Below are positions 33,446 through 44,700 of a stretch of 64,000 nt of DNA, one piece after another (position 1 is the stretch's first letter; every line of letters begins with the position of its first letter). Origin of the DNA: Glycine soja (taxonomy: Eukaryota; Streptophyta; Magnoliopsida; Fabales; Fabaceae). Both the position numbers and the translations under genes were made by a program. The stretch is taken from assembly GCF_004193775.1 (NCBI RefSeq), contig NC_041005.1, positions 6,078,501 to 6,142,500 on the forward strand. Reading direction: 5' to 3'. Below the pieces are notes generated by a model that saw only the letters and a list, made by a program, of their open reading frames with translations, did no database searches and was not told the origin of the DNA.

Positions 33446-34462
33446 TCATCCAGTTATCATAGTTCCAGCACCTTCATCAGTCAAAATCTCTAGCAACAAA
33501 GAGTGCGGAACCCTACCATCAATAATACTCGCTGTAGTAACCCCTTGCGCCAGCGATCTCACGCAACAATTAACCTTAGGTATCATTCCACCGCCAACTT
33601 TTTCATCTTCCATCATTTTCTTAACTCCTTTTATGTCAATCTTCTTAACCAAGCTGTCAGGGTCGTTACGATCTTCCAATATTCCCGCTACATCGGTCAG
33701 CAGAATCAGCTTTTCAGCGCCGAGCGCCGCGGCCAATTCGCCGGCGACGGTGTCGGCGTTGATGTTGTAGGGCTGTCCGGACTCGTCGGCGGCGACGGAG
33801 GTGACGACGGGGATGTGGTTGGTGTCGATGAGGGAGCGGAGGACAGTGGGGTCGACGCGTGCGACCTCGCCGACGAAGCCGAGGGCGGCAGCCTTGGGGG
33901 CGGGGCGGGCGGTGAGGAGGCGGCCGTCCATGCCGGAGAGGCCGACAGCGGTGGCGCCGGCCTTGTTAATTAGAGAAACTAGGGTTTTGTTGACTTTTCC
34001 GACGAGGACCATGGAGACAATCTCCATGGTGTCGGCGTCCGTGACGCGGAGGCCGTCGCGGAAGACGGCGGGGATGTTGAGGCGGCCGAGCCAGGAGTTG
34101 ATCTCGGGGCCACCGCCGTGGACGAGAACGGGGCGTAGACCGACGCAGGAGAGGAGGACGAGGTCGTTGATGACGGAGGCCTGGAGCTCCGGGGACTTCA
34201 TGGCGGCGCCGCCGTACTTGACGACGATGGTTTTGCCGCGGAATTTCTGGATGAAGGGGAGCGATTCCGAGAGCACGTCGACTCGGTACTGACCCTCGGT
34301 GGTGGTGAGTGGAGGTTGGACCGGGTTGGCAACCGCGGAAATGGCGCGGTGGCGGAGGCGAGTGGAAGGGAAAGAGTGGTGTGTGGTGAGTGGGTTTTGG
34401 GGTTTGGTTGTGAATGGAAAAGAGGGGCAAAGATTCGTTAGGGTTTTGGCTGCCCCTGCCAT
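33446..34462 (-). CDS. NAGK: Acetylglutamate kinase, plastid (338 aa, intronless)
   Basis: This enzyme phosphorylates N-acetyl-L-glutamate with ATP, the committed and arginine-inhibited step of plant arginine synthesis in the plastid. In plants it is activated by the PII signalling protein. The first 50 or so residues are Ser/Thr/Pro/Arg-rich and read as a transit peptide. The amino-acid kinase fold follows, with VKYGGAAM (ATP site), [13 protein letters not shown] (substrate glycine loop), [62 protein letters not shown] and the final DEGAGTMI. The length agrees with Arabidopsis NAGK (At3g57560, also a single exon). The gene is strikingly GC-rich compared with its surroundings. Overlapping opposite-strand frames are composition shadows. 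Confidence 0.96.
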   Translation of the reverse strand: MAGAAKTLTNLCPSFPFTTKPQNPLTTHHSFPSTRLRHRAISAVANPVQPPLTTTEGQYRVDVLSESLPFIQKFRGKTIVVKYGGAAMKSPELQASVINDLVLLSCVGLRPVLVHGGGPEINSWLGRLNIPAVFRDGLRVTDADTMEIVSMVLVGKVNKTLVSLINKAGATAVGLSGMDGRLLTARPAPKAAALGFVGEVARVDPTVLRSLIDTNHIPVVTSVAADESGQPYNINADTVAGELAAALGAEKLILLTDVAGILEDRNDPDSLVKKIDIKGVKKMMEDEKVGGGMIPKVNCCVRSLAQGVTTASIIDGRVPHSLLLEILTDEGAGTMITG

Positions 34463-35208
34463 CGTGAAGAGAAAGTTGCAGAGTAAAGAAAGAAGCAGGG
34501 TTTAGGACTTCGACGGCTACTGTTGTTTCAGATACATTACATTTACAACACAAGTCTACATAAGGTAATTTTATTTTCTCACGTGCTATGCATACTTGTT
34601 TATATTATGATAAGATTTAAAGCAAGAGATTTATTTTAACATGTGCTTTAGAAAATCAAATTTTTAACGTTAAATCTTGTCACTATTGATTGTGACGTCG
34701 ATAATTGCACTTTCATATAAATACGACCTTTTGCATTGTTTAAATGAGACACAAAAAAAGGATGATATTGTTCACAAACAGTAGTCTTTTAGCAAAAGGG
34801 GAAAAATATATTGAGTTTTGTTGTTGGTAAACACATATGAGTAATTTTTCAGGTTTTCCAATCACGACGAATATACAAAAATTATGAAACTGTATGTGCA
34901 ATAGCATCTTCAGGACCGCTTTAAATTAGTGAAAATTTGAGTTTGAGTATGTTACGTTACGCGACCTTGTGAATATGGTTGATACCTATAGATTTGCTGC
35001 AATGATCGATAGTTTGAACAAGCGAGAAGGAAGAGGACGCTTTGAATCTGTTTGTTTTAAAAAAATAAATATTATTTACTTCTTAAAAAAATACTTATAT
35101 AAAAAATACTAATTTTAAAATTGATTTTTTTAAATTTAAACAAACTCATCAAAGATTATCAAACTCGAGAGTTTACTTGTTCCATAAACTAATTAAACAT
35201 TTCAACAA
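34463..35208. other. NAGK 5' flank
   Basis: This non-coding flank becomes steadily AT-rich away from the gene. Candidate promoter motifs are not distinctive. No other gene is seen before the Mutator-like element. Confidence 0.5.
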
Positions 35209-36595
35209 TATAATAAATAATAAATTTTCCAGTTTGGGACTTATTTACAAACTAATTCCCGAAATGGTGTCCTTTTGAAACATTTTTTCAGGGGGTGTTA
35301 TTTTTGCACCTACCCAACATGCAAGTTGCAGGTGGGAGTGGCGACTTCGTGCATGAGCGACACGTGGCAAGCGCTGGGGGACGTGCCAAGCTCGTTGGCG
35401 ATTTCAAGCTGCCACACTGGAATCGCTGGTCCTGCTGGCGCCACCAGCCTAGGGTCAGCTTTTCAGGCAGGTTTCAGCTTTTTCAGATAGCAGTGTAGCG
35501 CTAGCAGTGTTGGCGATTTAGGATAAGTAAGAAAACGCCACTCCCTTTGACGTTTTAGGCTGTTTAAAACGTCACTCCCTTTGGCATTTTAGGGTGTTTA
35601 AATACCCCTCCCCTTTCAGCATTTTTTCAACGCTTTAGTTTACCTCTACAACTTCATTTCCTTTGTTAGCTTTGGCAATCAAAAACTTTATGTGGTATGA
35701 AATATTTTTTTAAAGTACGTTTTATATTTCATAGACTTTTCATAGACTTGTTAGTGTGTGTTTAAATGAAGAAAATTTTATCAGTGAAAATAAAATATTT
35801 TGAATATGAAATTTGTAGTATTTTTTTAATTAGATTAGGTTGGTGTTGATGATTTATTAGTGTGTTAATAATTGATGAACGTTTGAACTTTCATTTAAAA
35901 AAATTTGTAGATCATATTTATTTGAAGTATTTTGAGTACGAAATTTATTTTAATATGAAATTGTAGTATTTTTTTAATTTGATTAGGTTCATTTGTTGGT
36001 GTGTTAAAAATTTATAAGCGTTCAAGTTGAAAGTATTATTCAATGATACTTTGTTGTTTCTGGTATCATATTTATTTTAATATATTTGTAGTAATTTTTT
36101 AATTACCTATTTTCATTTTGAAGTTATTATTGTTAAGATTAATTATTTATACTACTAACTTCGTTCATGAATTATTTTATTTTGTCTTTAAAATTACTAT
36201 CTTAAAATTATTCATTTTTTTTAAGTGTGTCCTATGAAATTAATTTGAAGTTAATTAATTTTTTTTAAAAGAAAAATTGGATGTGAAGTTCCAATAAAGG
36301 AACCTTTTGTGATTACATTTTATTAGTTTGGATTTAAAGTTTTATAAAATCGTTCGTGTTATTTAAGTGTGTTGATGTGAAATTTATTTAAAATTAATAA
36401 TTTTGATTACATGTTGATTAGTTTAAAATTACTACATTGAAATTGTTAATGTTTTTAAAGTGTGTTAATGTGAAATTGATTTGAAGTTATTTTTTTTAAA
36501 ATAAAGTTTTATTTTGAAGTTCCAGCAATGACTTTTTGTGATACTCATTTTATAATTTATTTGACGTGTTAAAATATTATTTTTATAGGTACACG

Positions 36596-36955
36596 ATGAA
36601 TTCAGTTATAACATTATTGTATCTCAATGGAAGGGTATATGAAGATAATGATGGTGTAATATTTGAAGGCAGTAAAAAAACGATTGAGATTAAACGTGGA
36701 ATTAGTTTCAATGCTTTGAAGAAAAGAATTGGAGATAAGGTAAAGTTACAAAATAATGAAATTATTTCTGCTATCAGTTGTAGATTTTTAGTGTCAGGAA
36801 AATATATTGCCTTGCAAATTTGTGATGACGAAGACGTTGAAACGATGCTGGAAAGTTTTAAACAACAATAACAAATGTCAGTTCTGGAATTGTACATAGA
36901 AAAAGATGTGGCTGGTGGTTCAATGTTTCATTCTGCAAATTCGCTTACAGTATAT
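36596..36955 (+). pseudogene. Transposase N-terminal (MuDR PB1-like) domain remnant
   Basis: An acceptor-like TATAG precedes the ATG at 36596. The frame reads MNSVITLLYLNGRVYEDNDG, continues through IEIKRGISFNALKKRIGD and ICDDEDVETMLESFKQQ, and stops at a TAA at 36869-36871. Past that stop the same frame continues with QMSVLELYIEKDVAGGSMFH and SANSLT. In intact legume MULE proteins the text runs on without a stop, so the TAA looks like a CAA-to-TAA nonsense change. The MULE DDE catalytic domain and zinc knuckle are missing. This domain is the MuDR-family N-terminal region found in plant MULE transposases. Confidence 0.7.
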
Positions 36956-37300
36956 AAAATTATTCCTAATCTATGATATCAAATATTTAAACTAAATGTA
37001 ATCTACCATATACAAAATTTAAACTAAAGCTAATCTAAAATTAATAAGTTACGGTACCTAAAATTATTCCTAATCTATTATATAAAAAATTTAATTCTGA
37101 CCTAATTTTAAATTAATAATTTACAGTACATGAAATTGTTCCTAATCTATCACATCAAATATTTAAACTAAATGTAATCTACTATATACAAAATTTAAAC
37201 TAAAGCTAATATAAAATTAATAAGTTATGGTACTTAAAACTATTCCTAATCTATTATATAAAAAATTTCAACTAAACCTAATCTATCATATAAAAATTTA
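36940..37300. repeat. Two tandem copies of a ~176-bp AT-rich unit inside the MULE
   Basis: The phrase AAATATTTAAACTAAATGTA begins at 36981 and again at 37157. Colinear flanking text (TTCCTAATCTAT, AAATTTAAACTAAAGCTAAT, TTAATAAGTTA) recurs at the same 176-bp offset. A shorter degenerate 'CTAATCTACCATATA' motif repeats within and beyond the units to about 37400. It is probably internal tandem amplification of non-coding element sequence. Confidence 0.7.
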
Positions 37301-38036
37301 AACTATTCCTCATCTACCATATAAAATTAATAACTCAGAGTATGTAAAACTATTCTTAATTTACCATATAAAAAATTTAAACTAAATCTAATCTACCATA
37401 TAACATTAAGAATTGAAACTAAACTATACAAAATTATTAGCTTACAGTACCTAAAATCATTCCATTATCAGAATATAAACATCTACATAAATAAAAACAT
37501 ACAAAATATTCAATATATAACTTACAAGTTTTTAAGAAAATGGAAGAACACCAACAATAGCAAGCAACTAGCTCTCCCTCGACACAAGCAATTTCACTCT
37601 CTCGGTTAACACAAGCAAACTCGAAAGCAAGGAATGAATGCCATGACCCAACTTTTAAACGAAGAAGCACACAAATCGCCAATGGCCTTTGCGATTTCAA
37701 ACCAACGCAAATCGCCAATGGCATTTGCGATTTCTGCTGCAAACCTGCTGCTTTCCTCCTAGGCTGCTGCACTGCTCCGACGAGACGTGACATAGCAGGC
37801 TTAAATCGCCAATCAGCCTGGCGCTTCCAGTGTGGGAGCCTGAAATCACCAACGAGCTTGGCGCGTCCCCCAGCGCTTGCCACGTGTCGCTCATGCATGA
37901 AGTCGCCACTCTCACTTGCGACTTGCATGTTGGTATGTGCAAAAATAGCACCTCTTGGGAAAAACTTTAAAAAAGACCCCATTTCGAAAAATAGTTTCTA
38001 AGTGAGCCCCAAACTGGGAAATTTGCCTATAATAAA

Positions 38037-38770
38037 GCAAAACAGTAAATCATGAAATTTAGAATATTTAAATAACCAAGTCTAATAATAATTTGATGTT
38101 ATTAGAGAATAAGGATTTGATGTCATTAAAGATGAGAATTTTGTATTTGAGAACAATACGTTAAATGAAAGTATGTTAAATGTTAAATATACAAAAAACA
38201 ATAAAAAATCATTTATATTTTGATCTAATTTTTTTAACTTATTAACTCGTTGACTCGATGGTAAACTCAAGAGTCTATCGAGTTTACTTAAAGTTTATAA
38301 AATTTGTTCAAAGTCTAATAAAAAAGAGAATTTACTTAAGAGTCAACTCACATAGAACAAATAGACTCAAACTCGTAAGAATTAGCAAGTTAACTGAGTT
38401 TGATAACCATGAACTCTCCTAAATATTTCCACTTTCCTAGTGACCCCGGATAATAAAAAAAATAATTTCGAACACGAAATTGAGATGCTGCATAAAGCCA
38501 GTTAAGGAATATACTCTTTCTTCATCTATAACCTTGTTACTACGAACATCGAGATCTTTAGTCCAACATCCGAAGCAGAAAAGAAAGATCATAGGCCATC
38601 GGCTTTTCTAACATTATATACAACTGCGCTTCTAGACCCTTTCAGCATAATATAATCGCAGAAGGCATAAAAAGGTAAAAGAAAACAACAAAATTCTGAG
38701 CCAAAATAATTAACATTTCGCTCAAAAATGAATATAATGAAGAAAGAAATAATTACAGCTTCTCCTCGGT
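38037..38770. other. AT-rich spacer next to DCAF1 3' end
   Basis: No gene was recognised. The part from about 38560 to 38776 probably includes the DCAF1 3' UTR on the minus strand, but no poly-A signal can be chosen with confidence. Confidence 0.5.
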
Positions 38771-38776
38771 TGAAAA

Positions 38777-41700
38777 TTAATAACCAAAGCCATTACCCAC
38801 AAAATCCTCATCGTCACTACTACTTAGGGATTCAAGTAGTTGACTATCATCATCCTCCTCATCACCTTCTGTCACAATCTCCAATATGCCAGGTCCTCCA
38901 TCAAAGTCTACATCATCCAAAATGAAATCTCCATCTTCATCTTCATCCAGATCACTCACACTATCATCATCATCATTGCTCATGTCATCAGCATCACTCC
39001 CACTATCCCCACCAAGACCAGGGCTTAACAGAGGATCAACATCAGGATCGTCGTCATCATCGTCCTCGTCTTCCTCCTCACTTTCAGCATCATCAGGATC
39101 AGAATCATCATCAGTTGGCCTCCGACGACCAATTTCATAGATTCTGGCAGAAGCATACATCTCATCTTGATCATCCATAGTAATCAGCCCAACAAATGAA
39201 TCTGTTGGTTCAGCTGCAAAATCAAGAACACAGCGATCCACAGGGATAGTTGCAATGTCAGAATAATTTATCGCATCCACTGTGCGGAAAGCTGCAAAAA
39301 GAGGATGCTTGACGCGACGAGTGTGGACTGCTGACATTACATCCTCAAGATTTCTCCTTAAGATTGCATACATTACATCACCACGTGCATTGAATGTTAT
39401 TGATGTTTGATCTAGTGAAGGTACACTGCGTAACAGTCTGAACTTGCGCAGATCCCAGACTTCAGAGTTTATAATAACCTGGTTAAACAATTTTTTTACA
39501 AGCATAAACGATCAAGGTCAGAAAACCACCTTGTAGATGGAAAGTATAATCAAATCAAATAATACTATATGGTAGTTAGAATATCATTGGGCCCATAGGC
39601 CCATTAGTTCAGGTCATTAGTTATATAATCTGTCATGTACCTTTAACTTTCCAGATTAATAATTACTTAACTTTCCAGATTAATAATTACTTTTCAGTGA
39701 CCTTTGCATGGTATCAGAACAAGAAAATATTTTAGTTGATTATCATTTCATTAGAGAAAGTTCTCTCGTTGTATTTCTACTTGTTATACTAGTTCTAGCG
39801 AACTAGCTGATATTTTTACCAAGTTTCTTAGGGGCTCCTGAATTGTGTTTATTTGTAATAAGCTTGGTGATAGAGAGGGGGAATCACACTATAATTTTCC
39901 TCCGAATTTATAATTACCCTACATGATTTATAATAGAACAATATGGTTTGGTTGTTTCAAAATTCATTATTTAGACAAATGCAAGATTATGCATACCTCG
40001 TTGCCAGCAGGATGAAAGCCTCCACCACCATAGTCTGTAAACTGATCAAAGCGATGCACAGGCCCAGAATCCCGCCGGTCCCATAAGACACCATTCCAAA
40101 GCAGCATTGAGTCAGAAGGGTTAAAATGGATTAACGAATAAACATGACCTCGCCCTGTAGAAGCTGCAAATGTATCTGAAAAGTTTGACTCTAAATGACA
40201 TGTTTGGATATCATACAAGCGGATTTCCCGTCGTGCAGATTCTGATGACAAGGCTGCAAAAACATTCCCAGAATTGCTAAACCTGGCAGCCTTGCATCCT
40301 TCAAATGAATGGCTAGGACCACCTAAAATTGATGTTGCATCCCACAACCTAACATCTTGGGAGCTTGAAGAAAGTAATAGCTGGGTCTCACCAGAAACAA
40401 AAGACTGAACATGAGTCAAAGGAGACTGGTGACCTGTGTAGCTCTCCACCACATTGCTGTTGTTGGAGTCAAAAAATTTGAGCTCCCCATTATGGCTTCC
40501 AACAGCAATATGAGAAGAGTCCCCGACAAATGTAATGCATGTTAACAAGGCACCAGCATCATCCCGACAAGTACGCCATGGCTTAAACCGACTGTAAACA
40601 AATTGGCGATCCCTGCGATTCCCATGCACTCCCCCATACATATATTTAAATTCACGGGTACCAAACCGAGCTGTCACATTAGAAGGGGCATCAAGGCTTC
40701 GCTTTGGTTCTGGACAGACATGCGGGTGCAGAAGAGACAGTGGAGGAAGAGTGGTAATAGGAGCTGGACATTGGCGATGCTGATGCTTCAAATATTGAAC
40801 CACCAAAGAATCTAATGTTACACGCTCAGCATTGTTGGGCTGAAGGTCATTTAATACTTGGGAAGATGGTGTCATCTGACCTAGATTTGAAATACTCTGG
40901 TTCTCATCCACCAAGTCAATCGTACAACGGCTCTGTTTCAGGTTACAAGTTGGTGTGAAAAGCCCAACAGCATCAGTCTGCAGGCTGCTTTTACGAATTG
41001 CACTTGAACAAATAGGAGAGCGAAGTCCTTGATCCCCAATGTTTAATCGTTTTCCAGACGATGAAAACATTGATATATCCTTCAAATCAGATAACTTTCG
41101 TTTCGCTGGCAAGGTAATTGGAGTCTTAAACTGAGATCCAGTATCAATGTTATGTTTCACTGAAGATCCATATGTAGTCTCTACCACACTAGTTTCTGAT
41201 GACTCTTTACCTGTATTTGACAATTTCCTGGCTGATGACTGAGAGTCAAGGAGTTGAAGTCTTGAATGAAAAGATGATGAGAAAGTCAGGGATTTTTTCT
41301 TTGCAGAGACAGAATCACTTTTCAAGCCGGCATCCTCATCCTTTGCATTAAACATTACTCTGTAAGTGAGAAATCCAGAAGGAGCACGACCAGAGGGCCA
41401 CTGAATTTGTGTTGAAGAAACTTCCTGTGTGATGGGTTGTTGTGCAAGAGAAGAGGGAGGAACCAAAGAAGGCAAAGGAGTCAACTGAGCCTCTTTAAGC
41501 AACATAGAAGCAGTTTGCGCCAATCCAGATGCCTGTAGGTGCTCATGAATTAGGAGCAGGAGTTCCCTGAACAAGAAAAAACATAACAGGAAAGAGCCAT
41601 CAGAAGAGTGCCCCCAAGGGGGGGAAAGGCAGCACATGTACAGGAAAATCCTGAACAGTCAAATTTAGAGAGATAAAAAACCTTGAATGGTAAGAAATAG

Positions 41701-44700
41701 GAGTGGCAGCAGCTATAGCTGCTCTTTCTATGCGCCTTAAAGTTGGAGTAGCTGCATCAGTAGCAGCTAATGTACTTGCACGCCCAGAATTAGTCACAAT
41801 CTACAAATACAATTTCAACAGAAGTATCAATAGCAGCCTTCATAAAGCACAATATTATATATGTTTATCTTATTCTTTGTTTAAGCAAGATCACTGCATA
41901 AGTGCACATCGAACAACATAGTTGACCTGATTTTTTTAATTTCTTTGTTTTCAGAAAGCAAATTAATTAGATTTCAAACCAGCCTGTCAAATTGAGAGCA
42001 CACACTTCAAAGATTTTTAGGTCCATTACTAAGAAACAGATTTTCACCACCCTTTAATATCCTAGCAAACAATCAAAACCCAATTAAAAACACCTACACT
42101 CGTGCATGCACTCATGCGCACACAATTTTGATCTCATACTCAAGCAATTTTGGTCACAGGGACATGTATAGACCATCAAGATTGTTTGAGTGAATTCTAA
42201 TTCTAAGAAACAATTTTGACCATACAATCATACATGGATGCAATTGCTAGAACATCTTAACCATTCATTTAAAGTAAATGTTTGAAAAATTCTCCTCTCA
42301 TTACAGTAAACCCTTTCAAGATGGTATCAGAGCCTATTCTAGCGATCTTTTGTTCTATCATGCCACCCGCTATCGGACCACTCACAGATGTCCAGTCCTG
42401 CAAACTTCACGCTCGAGTTGAGTTATAGGCCCATAACCCACTTTCTAAGAAGATAGATGAAACAAGTAAATTAAATATATGCACGTGAAAAACAGTAAAC
42501 ACAAAATATAGCTCCAGAACAAGGTTAATAATCAAACCAATACCCCCCAAAACACAAACTTCAGCTTCACCAAAGAGTGGAAATGCTCACCCCAATTAGC
42601 TCAATTGCAGCCTGGGAAAGTTCAGCTTGCCACCTACCCTGCTCTGTTCCAAGTGTTAGGCTGCCCGAATCCCGAATCAGTTCCGATAGCTTTTTCCCAA
42701 CCTAGAACACCAATACAAAAAAAATCAGGATATTGCAACATTTGATAATACATATTTTTTTCAGAAGTCATCATTAGAACAGAACTTAAACTGCTATACA
42801 AGGAAAAAGTTGGAGCGGAGTTATCTCAATTTCCACATTTGATACTGACTAATCCAAACCCATCAAACCAGGATCCAATAGATAGGGTCCAGTTTGAGGA
42901 TGATCGAGTTCAATAGAAATCAGTTATAGTTGTTCACCTGAAGCTTTGTCAATATGTGTGCAATAGTATCATCTCTGGCTAATCCAAGCAGGACCCGACA
43001 TGCTAGAGCACGAAGACAGTCCAGAGCAGCAGGAGGCGAATATATGCGCGGTTGGAGGAGATGCAGAAGAACCTTTATACCATTATTAGAGCGGACAACC
43101 TCTCTTGCCTGACGATATCCTTGTTCCAATTGTGCAGCAAGGCCAGCACAACCTGCTCCTGCACCCAAAGATATCCTTCGGTCGCCAACCAATCCTGAAG
43201 ATGCAGAAGCAACAGGAGTTTGTGGAGTACTATGAACAGGCTGTGTACTAAATCCTGCAGCACTGCCTCGATCTACAGCATTGGGCTCCCCACTCCTCTC
43301 CCTAGGATCAATCTGGCTGGTAGAGTGAACAGCTCTATCTGAGACATTACGTTCAGCATTTCTATCTCTAGCCTCTGAGGGAGGACCGATAGATGTTTGG
43401 GAAGATGCGAATTGCTGACCTTGTGCAAACATAGCTGGTTTATTGCTGATTGAAGGAGGAGGGCAAACAAGATTGACTAAAACATTTAATGCCGGTTGAA
43501 TTATCTGAAATGGGAAGTGTTTGCAAACAAAAGTTAAGATACCATATATTGGGATACTCAGTATGTCAGTCAAAATCCTAAAAGACTTTCTTTTACCGCC
43601 TGCAGAAATTAGGGCAGTGTATACCAGAATTGCTACCAAAAGAATCTTACCTCAGGGTCCACATGATTACTAGCTATATTTGCAGCATCCAAAATTACCG
43701 CGATACCAACGCGATTATTGCTTAATGTTACATTTACAATCATCTTACGACTGCTAGGTACTAATGTAACAATGTGCAGAACACCCAACGCATACTGAAG
43801 CAAATCATGCAGATATCGCTCCACAGGTGGGGCCTACAAACAACCAAGAGAACTATAAATAAATAAATTGCAAGATACGGGGAATGCGTAAAATAACTGT
43901 CATACCTGACATAATTCCAACATAGTAATATGTCCATTAGATGCCAAGAACTTCTCAACTGCTAGCCAACGTGTTCTCACAAATGCAGGACCTAACTTCC
44001 GATCCTTTTGTAATTGTAGGAATACTGCATCCATTGCCTCGTTACTAATATCAAGCGGCTTGTACACAGCCCTTACACTTGGAATATTTCTAGCAGCACT
44101 ACGATTGCTTTTGTTTGGACGAATGGAATCCACTAATACAAGGAGATGTGCCCTGAAATATTGCCGCAAAGCAACACAAGTGTGATAGGCTATCTGCTTC
44201 TCAGATGATGTCAGCACTTCAGCGGATGATCGATCATTTCGAAGTGATCCTGAGTTAGATAAACTCAAGGCTCCAGAATTTACTCCTGATCTTACTGAAG
44301 CAGCATCATTTAGAAGGCCAAGTAATTTTTGTAATCCATCAAGGGAATCAAAGGCATCAAGAACTGCTCTAAAGACAAATGCAGCAGCAAAAAACAATGC
44401 TGCATTCTTACGGGCTTGGTCTTGATTGCAGTCAAGGAGTTGGAGGGCTAACTCAACAACACGCTCAACAACTTTTGATGGAAGAGCACAAACTCGTTCC
44501 ATTATTCCCTAAAATAATCATTTGGGTTCAGAAAATATAGTAGTGTTTTGTATGTGTGTGTGAAAGAGAGAGAACTTAAAAACATTAGTTGGCATCTAAA
44601 TTCAGAATTATCATTACTATCAAACAACAAGAATACCTGAAGAGAACCAATAGTAAATAGACAAGAAGAAAGGCCGAAGAAAGTTTGTGGCATTCTAGGG

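Larger units (their letters stand above)
35218..38027. mobile_element. Mutator-like element (2.8 kb) with long terminal inverted repeats
   Basis: The ends are inverted copies of about 200 bp. The left arm contains CGTGCATGAGCGACACGTGG, CAAGCGCTGGGGGACG and AGCTCGTTGGYGATTTCA. The right arm, reverse-complemented, carries the same phrases in the same order. Both arms start near an AAATTTYCCAGTTTGGG phrase. A 9-bp direct repeat TATAATAAA flanks the element (35209-35217 and 38028-38036). That is the target length expected for MULEs, though the sequence is AT-rich. Inside, one recognisable gene segment encodes only the transposase N-terminus, so the element is non-autonomous. Confidence 0.75.

Noticed and set aside
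33503..34553. Three long opposite or alternative frames across NAGK (156, 163 and 195 codons)
   Set aside because: They overlap the confident NAGK coding sequence. They consist of Arg/Gly/Pro-rich text produced by its GC-rich codons, so they are composition shadows.
35275..35498. Plus-strand frames that resemble the minus-strand frame at 37697-37951
   Set aside because: The similarity arises because both lie in the terminal inverted repeats of the Mutator-like element. There is no evidence of a protein.
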